From Nocardiopsis sp. CC223A (GTDB taxonomy: Bacteria; Actinomycetota; Actinomycetes; Streptosporangiales; Streptosporangiaceae), in the NCBI RefSeq assembly GCF_030766825.1, contig NZ_JASFDV010000013.1, positions 40,071 to 104,070 on the forward strand: a stretch of DNA of 64,000 nucleotides. Reading direction: 5' to 3'. Shown in pieces: positions 7,662 to 15,678 of the stretch. The notes beneath the pieces are model-generated. The model saw only the letters and a program-made list of their open reading frames with translations. It did not search any database and was not told the DNA's origin. Numbering within the stretch: position 1 is the stretch's first letter; each line of letters opens with the position of its first letter. The position numbers and the translations under genes were made by a program.

Positions 7662-8630
7662 TCACGGCTCCACGACGTCGATCACCACGTTCCCGAGCTT
7701 GCGCCCGGTCTCCACGTACTCGTACGCCTCCACGATCCGCTCCAGCGGGTAGTGCCGGTCGACCAGCGGCCGGAACCCCCCGGTCGCCAACAGGTCCGCG
7801 AACCACCGGACCATCTCCTGGTTCTGCGAGGGGACCGGGAGCCGCACCGTCCGCCCCGGCAGCCACGGGGTCGTCAGCGCCAGCGCCGCGTTCTGCCAGT
7901 ACGGCCCCACGTCGGACGACGCGAACCGCCCCCGGGCCGTGAGCAGCCGCCGACACTCCCCGTACGTGCTCTTGCCCACCGCGTCCAGGACGACGTCGTA
8001 GGTCTCCCCGCCCGCGGTGAAGTCCCCGGCCTCGAAGTCGACGACCCGGTCGGCCCCCAGGTCCCGAACGGTGTCCACGTGCGCGGTCGGAGCCGTCGCG
8101 GTCACCTCGGCGCCCAGGGCCTTCAGCAACTGCACCGCGGCCGACCCGATCGCCCCCGTCGCCCCGTGGACGAACACCCGCTCGCCCTCCATGACACGGA
8201 GCCACCGGGCCGCGGCCAGCGCGTAGTGCGCGCCCTCGGTCGCACAGGCCGCCGCGGCGAAGGGCACCCCGTCCGGGATCTGGGCGACCATCCCCGAGGC
8301 GGGGACCGCCAGGTAATCCGCGTGGGCGCCGAAGGCCCCCTCGTTGTACCCGAAGACGCGGTCGCCGGGGGAGAAGCCGGTGACCGACGCCCCGGCCTGC
8401 TCGACCACCCCCGCGTACTCGGTCCCCAGCACACGTCGGCGCGGCCGCGCCAGGCCGGTGAAGCTGCGGACGAAGAAGGGGTGGGCGGCCCGGTAGGCGC
8501 AGTCCGTCCGGTTCACCGTGGTCGCGTGCACGCGGACCAGCAGGTCGCCGTCACCGGGTTCGGGAGCGGGGATGTCCTCGATCCGCACCACAGCGGGGGG
8601 ACCGTACCGATCGTGCACCGCGGCTCTCAT
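7662..8630 (-). CDS. NAD(P)-dependent zinc-less alcohol dehydrogenase / quinone oxidoreductase-like
   Basis: A 322-residue medium-chain dehydrogenase/reductase of the quinone oxidoreductase type. The N-terminal GroES-like fold starts MRAAVHDRYGPPAVVRIEDI, with VLGTEYAGVVEQAGASVTGF near 68-87. The Rossmann motif is VFVHGATGAIGSAAVQLLKA near 153. The second zinc-binding cysteine cluster of classical alcohol dehydrogenases is absent, pointing to reduction of quinones or enones. No Shine-Dalgarno is obvious. It is probably monocistronic: the glutathione peroxidase gene upstream has its own terminator. Confidence 0.9.
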   Translation of the reverse strand: MRAAVHDRYGPPAVVRIEDIPAPEPGDGDLLVRVHATTVNRTDCAYRAAHPFFVRSFTGLARPRRRVLGTEYAGVVEQAGASVTGFSPGDRVFGYNEGAFGAHADYLAVPASGMVAQIPDGVPFAAAACATEGAHYALAAARWLRVMEGERVFVHGATGAIGSAAVQLLKALGAEVTATAPTAHVDTVRDLGADRVVDFEAGDFTAGGETYDVVLDAVGKSTYGECRRLLTARGRFASSDVGPYWQNAALALTTPWLPGRTVRLPVPSQNQEMVRWFADLLATGGFRPLVDRHYPLERIVEAYEYVETGRKLGNVVIDVVEP

Positions 8631-8730
8631 GGCACGACGCTACCGGCGCGGCCACGGCGGTTCCAGGGGATCGGGGCCGGATGCCGGAAGTGGCCACGGC
8701 TCCGTCAACGGTCCGCCCCGAGCGGCGGTG

Positions 8731-8755
8731 CCCCCGCCCCGAGGCGGGGCGGGGG
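8731..8755 (-). terminator. GC-rich terminator hairpin after glutathione peroxidase
   Basis: CCCCCGCCCC (8731-8740) and GGGGCGGGGG (8746-8755) form a perfect 10-bp stem with a 5-nt loop, 8 nt past the stop of the glutathione peroxidase gene. No U-tract follows, as is usual in high-GC actinomycetes. Confidence 0.75.
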
Positions 8756-8763
8756 CGCGGCGC

Positions 8764-9252
8764 TCAGGCCGGCAGCGCGGCCTCGATCGCCTTGACGACC
8801 TCCTCGCCCTCCGGCTCCGCCTGCGGCGAGAAGCGCGCGGCGACGGTGCCGTCCGGGGCGATGAGGAACTTCTCGAAGTTCCAGCGGATGTCACCGGTGT
8901 GGCCCTCGGCGTCGGCCACGGAGACCAGCTCCGCGTACAGCGGGTGCCGCCCCTCGCCGTTCACGTCCACCTTCTCCGTCATCGGGAAGGTGACGCCGTA
9001 GGTGGTCGAGCAGAACTCGGCGATCTCCTCGGAGGTGCCCGGCTCCTGCCCCATGAACTGGTTGCAGGGGACCCCGAGCACGGTGAACCCGCGCTCCGCA
9101 TAACGCTTCTGGAGGCTCTCCAGGCCCGCGTACTGCGGCGTCAGCCCGCACCGGGACGCCACGTTGACGACCAGCACGGCCTTGCCCCGGTATTGGGACA
9201 GGTCGGCGGAACCGCCGTTGAGGGCACCGATCTCGACATCGAAAACGGACAT
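8764..9252 (-). CDS. glutathione peroxidase family protein (thiol peroxidase)
   Basis: A 162-residue peroxidase reducing hydroperoxides. Actinomycetes use mycothiol or thioredoxin rather than glutathione, so the electron donor is inferred. The active site VNVASRCGLTPQY places the peroxidatic Cys at residue 35, Cys rather than selenocysteine. GVPCNQFMGQEPG and WNFEKFLI supply the conserved Cys, Gln and Trp. ATG 9252 has AAGGAG 6 nt upstream, and upstream in-frame sequence is not peroxidase-like. Length is typical. Confidence 0.95.
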   Translation of the reverse strand: MSVFDVEIGALNGGSADLSQYRGKAVLVVNVASRCGLTPQYAGLESLQKRYAERGFTVLGVPCNQFMGQEPGTSEEIAEFCSTTYGVTFPMTEKVDVNGEGRHPLYAELVSVADAEGHTGDIRWNFEKFLIAPDGTVAARFSPQAEPEGEEVVKAIEAALPA

Positions 9253-9444
9253 GTCACTCCTTGCTCTGTGGTGGGGTGCCTCGTCATCCGACACCTTCTC
9301 ACCCCCACCCGCCCGGCGGCGGTGAGCCCCATGCCGAGCACCGCCGGCGGACCTTCGGCTCGGTACCGTCGCGCGGCCGTCGGACGGCGGGCACGGCCGC
9401 GGCGGCACCGGCGAGAAAGCGGCCGGGCGGTCATGCCAGGGCGG

Positions 9445-10035
9445 TCATCTCCGGGGCGGAGAGGTGGCCCACTTGGTAGCGGACCCCCCTTCGGCGCCAT
9501 TCCGGCCCCCGGCCCCGCCCCCGGTGCCGGTCTCGGGCGGGGCGGTCAGCAACCGGAGGACGACCGCCTCCCACACGGTCGGGTCGACGGCCCAGGCGAC
9601 GCTGTGGGTGTGCGGGTCGGCCGCGGCCTTGTGCACGAGGCGGTCGAGTTCGGCGGCCTCGTGCGCGGGGTCGGAGCCCGGGGCGAAGCGCACGGTGTCC
9701 TTGACGGCGTGGCCCGGGACCTCCCCGAAGCCCTCCCCGCGCACGAAGCGGCCACCGATCCAGGTGCGCACCGCGGGGCGGCCGAAGTCGCGGACGATGC
9801 CGCCGAACCCCTGCCCCTCCCAGTGGAACGCGGCCAGGGCCGCGGGGTCCCGCCACAGGTAGAACGGCGCGTAGGCGTTGACCGGGGAGCCGTCGGCGAC
9901 ATCGCGGACCAGGTAGGCCTTCAGTCCGAGCCCGGCGCGGTCGTCCAGCGCGGAGCCGCGTTCGGCGATGCGGCGGTGGATGACCGCCATGTCGTAGTCG
10001 GCGGGCAGGGCGATCTCGTACTGGGCGGCGATCAT
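9445..10035 (-). CDS. DUF4865 family protein
   Basis: A 196-residue protein of the DUF4865 group, recognised by its N-terminus MIAAQYEIALPADYDMAVI and by VNAYAPFYLWRDPAALAAF near residue 54. The fold resembles ferredoxin-like monooxygenase/EthD proteins (inference). The last 30 residues are Gly-rich and not conserved in type. It follows the TetR gene by 45 nt on the same strand, so the TetR protein probably controls both from the operator at 10651-10676. Confidence 0.85.
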   Translation of the reverse strand: MIAAQYEIALPADYDMAVIHRRIAERGSALDDRAGLGLKAYLVRDVADGSPVNAYAPFYLWRDPAALAAFHWEGQGFGGIVRDFGRPAVRTWIGGRFVRGEGFGEVPGHAVKDTVRFAPGSDPAHEAAELDRLVHKAAADPHTHSVAWAVDPTVWEAVVLRLLTAPPETGTGGGAGGRNGAEGGSATKWATSPPRR

Positions 10036-10080
10036 GCCGTTCCTTCCTCCAGGGGTGACCGGCGCCGGGGCCGGGCGGGT

Positions 10081-10650
10081 TCACGGTTCGGTCCGTGCCG
10101 TGTCGAGGAGTGCGACGATCCCGTCGACCGCGGAGTCGAACACCGTCGGATCACGGGTGGCCCGCGCGAGCACGTAACCGCCCTGGACCCCGGCCGCGAT
10201 CGCCACGGCCAGGCGGTCGGCGTCCAGCCCGGGGCGCAGTTCGCACGCGGCCTGCGCCTCACGCACGACGGGGGCGAGCCGCCCGACCGGCCACCGGAAC
10301 ATCTCCTCGACCCGCGGTGCCAGCACCGGTGACGCCATGGCCTCGGGGTCCTGGGCGAGCCCGCCGAACCGGCAGCCGCGCAGCACGTCCCGCTCGCGGC
10401 GCAGATACCGGTGCAGGCGGTCGAGCGCCGGGCCGGGACCGCCGAGGTCGGTGTCGACCTGGGCGCGCATCTCGTCGGTGTTCAGGTCGACCGCCGCGCG
10501 TGCCAGGTCCTCCTTGCCGCGGAAATGGTGGTACATGCTGCCCTGGCCGGCCCCGGTGGCGTCGAGGACGGCGCGCGGGCTCGTCGCCGCGTAGCCGCGT
10601 TCCCACAGCGGTTCCCGGGCGGCGGCGACCAGTCGGGCCTTGGTTTCCAT
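10081..10650 (-). CDS. TetR/AcrR family regulator
   Basis: A 189-residue TetR repressor. The HTH occupies residues 5-50 (TKARLVAAAREPLWERGYAA; GQGSMYHHFRGKEDLARAAV). The C-terminal region is a TetR_C-type ligand domain (LRGCRFGGLAQDPEAMASP). The start ATG 10650 directly abuts a dyad operator (10651-10676), so repressor binding would block its own initiation region. It heads an operon with the DUF4865 gene. The ligand is unknown. Confidence 0.92.
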   Translation of the reverse strand: METKARLVAAAREPLWERGYAATSPRAVLDATGAGQGSMYHHFRGKEDLARAAVDLNTDEMRAQVDTDLGGPGPALDRLHRYLRRERDVLRGCRFGGLAQDPEAMASPVLAPRVEEMFRWPVGRLAPVVREAQAACELRPGLDADRLAVAIAAGVQGGYVLARATRDPTVFDSAVDGIVALLDTARTEP

Positions 10651-10676
10651 GACTGTACAGACCAGTCGTTACAGTC
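10651..10676 (-). promoter_or_regulatory. TetR operator dyad
   Basis: GACTGTA (10651-10657) and TACAGTC (10670-10676) are perfect inverted arms around a near-palindromic CAGACCAGTCGT. The site touches the start codon of the TetR gene, consistent with autorepression. Confidence 0.75.
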
Positions 10677-10809
10677 CGCCTCGGGGTTTCGGGGCGGGTC
10701 TTCAGGAGCGTGTTCGGGAAATCAGCCCCGGCAAGCGGCCGGAGCGGGCAGGATGGCGCGGCAGGGGAGTCATCACCCCGTGCCACCGCAGTCCGCCCGA
10801 AGGAAGCCC

Positions 10810-11649
10810 GTGTCCCTGCTGATCCCGTCATTGCCCGACCTGGACTCCCACTGGCTGCGCGTCGCCCACCACCTGGGCGCCCGCCCGGACACCACGGACC
10901 CGCATCCGGGGTCCGGCGGGCACACCCGCAGCGGGCCGGTCACCACGGCCGAGGGGGAACCGGCGTGGCTGAGAATCTGGTGCGCGCCCCGGTCGGAGGG
11001 GGCGGTGTGGGAGGGGCCTGCGTTGGCGGCACACCTCTTCGACGAACGCGTTCCGCGCCCGGCGCTGCTGGCCGAGGCCGCCTGGGACGGGGAGGACGAC
11101 GACCGGTGGGCGGTGCAGGCCCACCTGTACGAGCGGCTGCCCTCGTCGCCGCTGTCACCGGGGCCGGTGCTCTTCCAGGCCCCGGACCTATCCGAACAGT
11201 GGTGGGTGGACCTGGCCGAGGCTGTTGCCTCGATCCGCGAGGTCCCACCGCACCCCGAGCGCTGGGTTCTGGACCAGGGCTACGTCCACCGCATCCCGGA
11301 CGTCCTCCCGGAGTTCGCGGGCCAGGACCTGACCGTCCAGCGCTGGGAGACCGCCCACGGCGATCTCCACTGGGCCAACCTCACGGCCGCGCCACTGCGC
11401 ATCATCGATTGGGAGGGCTGGGGCACCGCCCCGGCAGGCTTCGACGCCGCGCTGCTGCACGCCTACGCCCTGCCCGTTCCGGACCTCGCCCGCCGCGTGC
11501 GCGCGGAGTTCACGGGTCTGCTGGACACCCCGTCCGGCCGCCTGGCACAGCTGGCGGTCGCCGCCGAGGTCGTCCAGGCCGCCGACCACGATGACACCCA
11601 CGCCCATCTGGAGCCCTTCGTCCGCCGGCACCTGAAGACCCTGCTCTGA
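10810..11649 (+). CDS. aminoglycoside phosphotransferase (APH)-like kinase
   Basis: A 279-residue APH-fold protein. The catalytic loop is HGDLHWANL near residue 181 (HGDxxxxN) and the metal-binding segment is IDWEGWG near 199, both intact. The N-lobe is less conserved. GTG 10810 was chosen because AAGGAAG precedes it; the upstream reading frame belongs to antisense sequence of the TetR gene. The family phosphorylates small molecules, and antibiotic resistance cannot be assumed. A small DPEN-motif gene lies convergently 145 bp downstream, a neighbourhood resembling the decayed APH locus near 21900. Confidence 0.85.
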   Translation: MSLLIPSLPDLDSHWLRVAHHLGARPDTTDPHPGSGGHTRSGPVTTAEGEPAWLRIWCAPRSEGAVWEGPALAAHLFDERVPRPALLAEAAWDGEDDDRWAVQAHLYERLPSSPLSPGPVLFQAPDLSEQWWVDLAEAVASIREVPPHPERWVLDQGYVHRIPDVLPEFAGQDLTVQRWETAHGDLHWANLTAAPLRIIDWEGWGTAPAGFDAALLHAYALPVPDLARRVRAEFTGLLDTPSGRLAQLAVAAEVVQAADHDDTHAHLEPFVRRHLKTLL

Positions 11650-11793
11650 GCGCCGCCCAGCCGGAGGCCGCAGCCCGCCACCACCAGTGCCCATCCGGCA
11701 CACCTGCGGGAACGGCCTCCGCCCGGGGCAGGTTCTCGGGGAGTCCCTCGTCCAGGTCGTCGATGGCTTCGGCCCTGCCGGTCACCGGACTTC

Positions 11794-11940
11794 TCAGTAC
11801 ACCTCGCGACCCTCCGGGTCCGGGTTCTTCAGGATGTCGGCGTGGGCTTCCGCCTGTGCCTTGTTGAGTCCGAGCCCCTCGTACATGGCGAAGAGCTCCT
11901 CGAAGGAGTAGTTCTCCGGGTCTTTTGCAGGAACGATCAC
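11794..11940 (-). CDS. small protein with DPEN motif, unknown function
   Basis: A 48-residue protein reading MIVPAKDPENYSFEELFAMY followed by EGLGLNKAQAEAHADILKNP and ending in REVY. A clear relative at about 22041 (DPENHTVEELVEWYRGPGFN, then ANILKAPD) also starts GTG-ATC, which supports GTG 11940 over the ATG four codons upstream. The GTGA overlaps the stop of a possible 17-codon leader starting at 11990. TTGACA and TAATAA with a 19-bp spacer lie upstream on the minus strand (about 12004-12034). The protein is short and acidic. Function unknown. Confidence 0.6.
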   Translation of the reverse strand: MIVPAKDPENYSFEELFAMYEGLGLNKAQAEAHADILKNPDPEGREVY

Positions 11941-12060
11941 AACAAACCCCATTCTCGGAAAACGCCATCGAGGGTGTCTTCGGTCGGCATGAATTTATTA
12001 CCGCCCCATTAGCGGTTTCTGTCAACTCCAGGCTGAGAACGATGATGTCAGGCTTTCCCC

Positions 12061-12960
12061 GAGCCTTTTTCATCTTGAAGGTGCAGGTCACAGCCGCGTA
12101 CCGACCCCTGGGAACCACCCTTGACAGCAAGAAGCCCCTGGTAGGCGGGTCAACAACCACGAAGACCTGAATCCCAAGGGCTCTGATGCTGTTCTACCGT
12201 GCCGCCTTGCCGTTGTCACGCCGCACCCTGAACCCGGCCGCCCGCGTTATCCGCGCCCACCGCGAGAAGACCGGGTCCCGGTGGCGGCGCCCGGACCCCG
12301 CACAGCAGGCCCCGCTCGTCCTGGTCCACCTGCGCACAGGGGAGCCGCTCATCCAGGTCGCGGCCGGTTTCGAGGTCGGCACCACCACCGCCTGGCACAT
12401 GCGTACGCGAGACCACCCGCCTGCTCGCCGAACAAGCACCCACCCTGGAGCAAGGGCTGCGTCGCGCCCGCAGAAACGGCCACGGATACGTGATCGTGGA
12501 CGGCACCCTCATCGCCTGCGACAGCCTCGCCGCCGACCGGCCCTTCTCCTCCGGCAAACACCGGCGGTACGGCATGAACATCCAGGTCGTGTCCGCACCC
12601 GACGGCGTGCCGCTGTGGACCTCGTGGTCGCTGCCCGGTGCGGTGCACGACACCAGGGCCGCCCGGGTGTGGAAGATCGCCGAGCGGATCGGGGCCGCAG
12701 GGCTCATCGGGCTGGGTGACAAGGGCTACGTCGGGCTCTCTGGCGTGGTGTTCTGCCCGTTCAAGGGCCGCGGCAAGCCGCAGTGGACGAAGGACGCCAA
12801 CTCCGAACACGCCAAGCTCTGCTCATCCGGCGAGCGCGCGATAGCCCGGCTCAAGAACTGGGACGTTCTGCGTTGCCTACCCTGCTGCCCGCAACAGGCC
12901 GGCCAGATCACCCGCGCTATGCTGGTGCTTCAGCTCCGCGAAGCAAGATGAAAAAGGTTC
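12061..12960 (+). mobile_element. IS5-family insertion sequence, frameshifted
   Basis: The ends are imperfect inverted repeats of 17 bp: GAGCCTTTTTCATCTTG at 12061-12077, and CAAGATGAAAAAGGTTC at 12944-12960, 16 of 17 matching when inverted. The span is exactly 900 bp and holds one transposase gene whose stop lies inside the right repeat, as in compact IS5-type elements. I see no target-site duplication: the flanks read CCC on the left and AGT on the right. It sits at the downstream edge of the toxin island. Confidence 0.8.
12186..12951 (+). pseudogene. IS5-family DDE transposase, frameshifted
   Basis: Two frames together make one transposase of about 255 residues. The first (ATG 12186) reads MLFYRAALPLSRRTL through GFEVGTTTAWHM. 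The second continues VRETTRLLAEQAPTLEQG and carries the DDE domain (VIVDGTLIACDSLAADRPF; LPGAVHDTRAARVW; GLGDKGYVG). The break is near 12402, where a single extra C after ATG restores the frame if removed. No slippery heptamer is present, so this is more likely a mutation than programmed frameshifting. The catalytic DDE segment is otherwise intact. Confidence 0.85.
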
Positions 12961-13054
12961 AGTGTCATGTGAGGGCCTGTTCCTGCCCGGACCAGGAACG
13001 TCACGGGCAAAGTGCCGGATCAGAAGAGCACATCAGTCCCCTGACAAACCGAGG

Positions 13055-13357
13055 CTAAAGAGGGAACTCATTCTTCCAAGGCTCTTCAAGACTGTCTGGA
13101 TTCACACCAAGAGAAGAAATCAAGGAGTCCACTTCGGAGATTTCAGAGACAACACCGATCTCCTCCCTGGAAATGTCAGACTCCCCAAAGCAGCCATCCA
13201 CCAAAGATTTCGGAACAGATACTTGAGAGATTCTCAAACTATCATCCTTCAGAATCTGAACAAAAACCCAAGAAATATCACTTGGATCCACCGAGTCGAT
13301 GCGAGCAGAAACCAGGCCGCGCAGCATGAGAATCCTATTTTTCACTTTTGGCTTCAT
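13055..13357 (-). CDS. putative immunity protein of a third toxin cassette
   Basis: A 100-residue acidic protein (MKPKVKNRILMLRGLVSARI; ends EEPWKNEFPL), encoded in lower-GC DNA than its surroundings. Its ATG overlaps the stop of the toxin tip fragment by 4 nt (ATGA), the standard toxin-immunity arrangement. No family recognised. I infer an immunity role only from position and from the neighbouring cassettes. It may now protect against toxin delivered by other strains, since its own toxin is truncated. Confidence 0.65.
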   Translation of the reverse strand: MKPKVKNRILMLRGLVSARIDSVDPSDISWVFVQILKDDSLRISQVSVPKSLVDGCFGESDISREEIGVVSEISEVDSLISSLGVNPDSLEEPWKNEFPL

Positions 13358-13644
13358 GGCTTACCCACAAAAAATATTCGGACAATCGATCCAGCCCACT
13401 CGGAATCCTTGAACGTATGAATCTGAAGATGGGGCATATCCCCGTGCCGGTTATTCAATCCATGGCCAGCCACTCTGCCCGATGAATCAAGGACATCATC
13501 CCAGTGATACGTCCCCTCTTTTGTTCCAAAGACGTCTCGCACAGCAGGACCACTCTTCATTTCTGAAGTATTCCTATAATTTCCACCCGATTGAAACCTT
13601 GGGAGGTCCCGACGACCATCCCGGCGCCGACCCGCCCACCGGAA
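13354..13644 (-). pseudogene. toxin C-terminal tip fragment, truncated
   Basis: The frame is open for 96 codons from 13644 and ends in a typical polymorphic-toxin tail: LPRFQSGGNYRNTSE, then YHWDDVLDSSGRVAGHG and PHLQIHTFK...VRIFF. An in-frame TAG at 13645-13647 and the absence of any N-terminal delivery region show that this is only a remnant. An internal ATG at 13560 would give 68 residues. The tip belongs to a different family from the CdiA-CT-like toxins next door. I cannot name the family with confidence. Confidence 0.65.
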
Positions 13645-13699
13645 CTACACCCTCAACTGCGAAGAGCACTCGAACCCGGAGTCCTGATCACCTCGGCTA

Positions 13700-14044
13700 T
13701 CAGTCCAACCGGGGCCTGTGAACAAGAGGGCGATCGTCAGCGTTAAAACGAGAGGCGATCTCCCATCTTGTCCTTTCCGAAACCAGGTCGAAGATGAACT
13801 GGACTTTCTCAGGGTTGTCTGACCAACTTGCCGAGAACACATCTATGGCCGTACTGTACGGCCCAGACAAAACCTCTTCGACATGAACGTCAACCTCTCC
13901 GATGTGTTCGTCTCCGGATGCAATGCGAAATTCAAATGTTTCAGGGGTGTTGCTCCACTCCTGTACCGTTTCGGGAAATCTGCGCAATGTAGAGGCGACT
14001 TCGCTGGGAGTGGCTGAAACCTCAATAAATTCGACTCTCGACAA
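13700..14044 (-). CDS. immunity protein, paralogue of the 15325-15669 product
   Basis: A 114-residue protein starting at TTG 14044 with AGGGGGA upstream. This start gives exactly the length of its paralogue (114) and aligns LSRVEFIEVSATPSEV with MSRVEFIWVSADPEEV. Both end ADDRPLVHRPRLD / DDDRPLVHRPRLE and share WxxxPEKVxFxFDL. The middles diverge, as expected for immunity proteins matching different toxin variants. It follows the truncated second toxin by 8 bp. Role inferred from context. Confidence 0.8.
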   Translation of the reverse strand: MSRVEFIEVSATPSEVASTLRRFPETVQEWSNTPETFEFRIASGDEHIGEVDVHVEEVLSGPYSTAIDVFSASWSDNPEKVQFIFDLVSERTRWEIASRFNADDRPLVHRPRLD

Positions 14045-14052
14045 TATTCCCC

Positions 14053-15180
14053 CTAAGGCCAAACGATAGTGTAGCCGTCGCCGATGACAACTACCTCACT
14101 CACGTCTCCCCCGTAGTTGTACAGTCCCTTTCCGAGCCCCTTCACAGCATCTTCCTGGGAAGTTCCGAGGTGCCTCACATCAAACACCATCCGACGGGAC
14201 TGCCCTCTTGCGCTTCGAATGTTTCGCTCGAAAGATCTTGCTGTGTCTGATTCAAGGATTTTGAATTCGACCGTCTCGCCGGTTCCGGCTATTGCAGCTT
14301 CGGGGGTTCTCACTCCGTCGACTGTCGATTCTTTGATCGACACGGTTTCAATTCCGTGCTCCCTGAGGAACTCTGCTACTTCTTTTTCTTTATCGTTAAA
14401 GTTTTCCCATCCTGGGCCAACCAGTCCTTCGTCGGTGATTTCTTCCAACGGTCTTGGATTTGCTCGTCCAGTTGGAGGTTTGGTCTGCTCCGGACGCGGA
14501 AGACTCTCTTCCGTATCTACTCTATTCGGAAAGACATCCAAGAGCTGTTCCCGGTTGCCTCGCGGCAGGCCTCCTCCATCTCCGCCATCGTCCTTCCCGT
14601 CATCACCATCGTCACCGTTGGGTTCAGGAGGTTCAGGGGGCTGTGGGGGGCCAGAAGAAGCGTCGCCTTCTCCTGTAGGACCATCGGTCCCTTCTTCGCC
14701 ACCCCCGGTGCTGGTGCGGTCCCGGGGAGGCCGGTCGCCGCCGTCACTACCGCCATTGGTGGCGGGTTCCCGGCTCTCCGACGCCTCACGTGGGCCGTCG
14801 CCTGAGTCCTGTTCATCCCGATGCTCGGGTTGCTCGGCGGCCGGGGGTTCGTGCCGATCGTCCGGGGTGCGGGTGTTCTGGTTCTGCAGGGTGGGGGTGT
14901 CCCTGTGCCGGTTCGGGTCGAGGAGGGATTCCCGCAGGATGTCGAGGCCGTGGTCGAAGCGCTCGCCGGTCGGCGGAGTCGCGTCGCCGTCGCGGGGCCA
15001 GGGGCTGCTCTCGCCGGACAGGGGGCGGCCGTGTTCGGGGGAGTGCTGATCGTCATCACCGAAGCCCGGCCGGTCCGATCCAGCGCCGCCACCGTCCCCG
15101 ACATGGCCGCCCGGCTCCAGTGTGAGCAGATCCTTCACCACTTTGAGCGGTAGACCACTGACCAGCAACACCGTGTTGAT
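14053..15180 (-). pseudogene. orphan (displaced) toxin C-terminal module, CdiA-CT-like nuclease
   Basis: The frame encodes the last 375 residues of a toxin homologous to the full-length one at 15679-18054. It keeps a short junction (INTVLLVSGLPLKVV), an acidic Pro/Gly linker and a nuclease-like tip (TPEAAIAGTGETVEFKILES; ARGQSRRMVFDVRHLG; VVVIGDGYTIVWP). The WXG-type N-terminus is missing: homology stops at 15180 exactly where an IS transposase tail begins. The frame continues antisense through that tail to 15288, but this part is not toxin. With no start or delivery region it is a silent cassette that could recombine with the main gene through the 283-bp repeat. Confidence 0.85.
14898..15180 (-). 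repeat. direct repeat copy A (toxin linker)
   Basis: These 283 bp match 16671-16953 without any insertion or deletion (constant offset of 1773 bp) and, by eye, about 95% identity. They encode the junction and linker start of both toxin modules. Identity stops sharply at 15180 at the IS scar. Confidence 0.9.
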
Positions 15181-15324
15181 ATCGCCTGGCCTGGTGCCTA
15201 CCGCAGGCTGAACGTGCGCTGGGAACGCAAGGCCTCCACCTTCCCGGCCATGCTCGGTATCGCCTGCATACTCATCTGTTATGAACACCGGGCCAAGGAT
15301 GCTGGCGGCTTTTGAGATGAGCTC
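15181..15324 (+). mobile_element. IS5-family transposase C-terminal remnant
   Basis: The plus strand encodes 42 residues to a TGA at 15313-15315, including AYRRLNVRWERKASTFPAML then GIACILICYE, the classic C-terminus of IS5-type transposases (RRL.VRWERR..., ICY). Nothing upstream of 15181 belongs to it. It separates the first immunity gene from the orphan toxin module and probably marks the event that created that module. Confidence 0.75.
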
Positions 15325-15669
15325 TTACTCTAGACGTGGTCTGTGGACGAGTGGGCGATCATCGTCGTCGAAGCGAGAGGCAAGCTCCCATTTTGTCCTC
15401 TTTGCGAGAAGATCAAAAAAGAAACGAACCTTTTCTGGGGCGTCCATCCAACGTGCCTGCTCGACATCTATTACGGTCGGATAGTCATCGCTCGAATCGG
15501 CTTCAACTCCAATGGTGAGGTTCTTTGCCTTATTTCCTATATTTTCAAAGAAGAATTGGAAGTCTCCCTCGACCACTTCTTGCTCGGAGGTCAATTCGGG
15601 AAAACTCCGAATCGTATCGACGACCTCTTCCGGGTCGGCTGAAACCCAAATAAACTCAACCCTTGACAT
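15325..15669 (-). CDS. immunity protein for the full-length toxin
   Basis: A 114-residue acidic protein starting ATG 15669 with AGGGGA upstream, 9 nt after the toxin stop. It shares conserved ends with the paralogue at 13700-14044 (SRVEFIWVSADPEEV; ERTRWE/KRTKWELASRF). The central 50 residues differ. By position and pairing it is the cognate antitoxin that would bind the CdiA-CT-like domain in producing cells. Its stop is adjacent to the IS remnant. Confidence 0.85.
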   Translation of the reverse strand: MSRVEFIWVSADPEEVVDTIRSFPELTSEQEVVEGDFQFFFENIGNKAKNLTIGVEADSSDDYPTVIDVEQARWMDAPEKVRFFFDLLAKRTKWELASRFDDDDRPLVHRPRLE

Positions 15670-15678
15670 GAACTTCCC

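Noticed and set aside
11510..12160. Minus-strand ORF starting near MVVDPPTRGFLL
   Set aside because: It runs across the left end of the IS element into chromosomal DNA and over the APH-like gene; lacks a proper start and changes character at the IS boundary.
15181..15288. N-terminal 36 codons of the orphan toxin frame
   Set aside because: They are the antisense of an IS5 transposase tail, so not part of the toxin.
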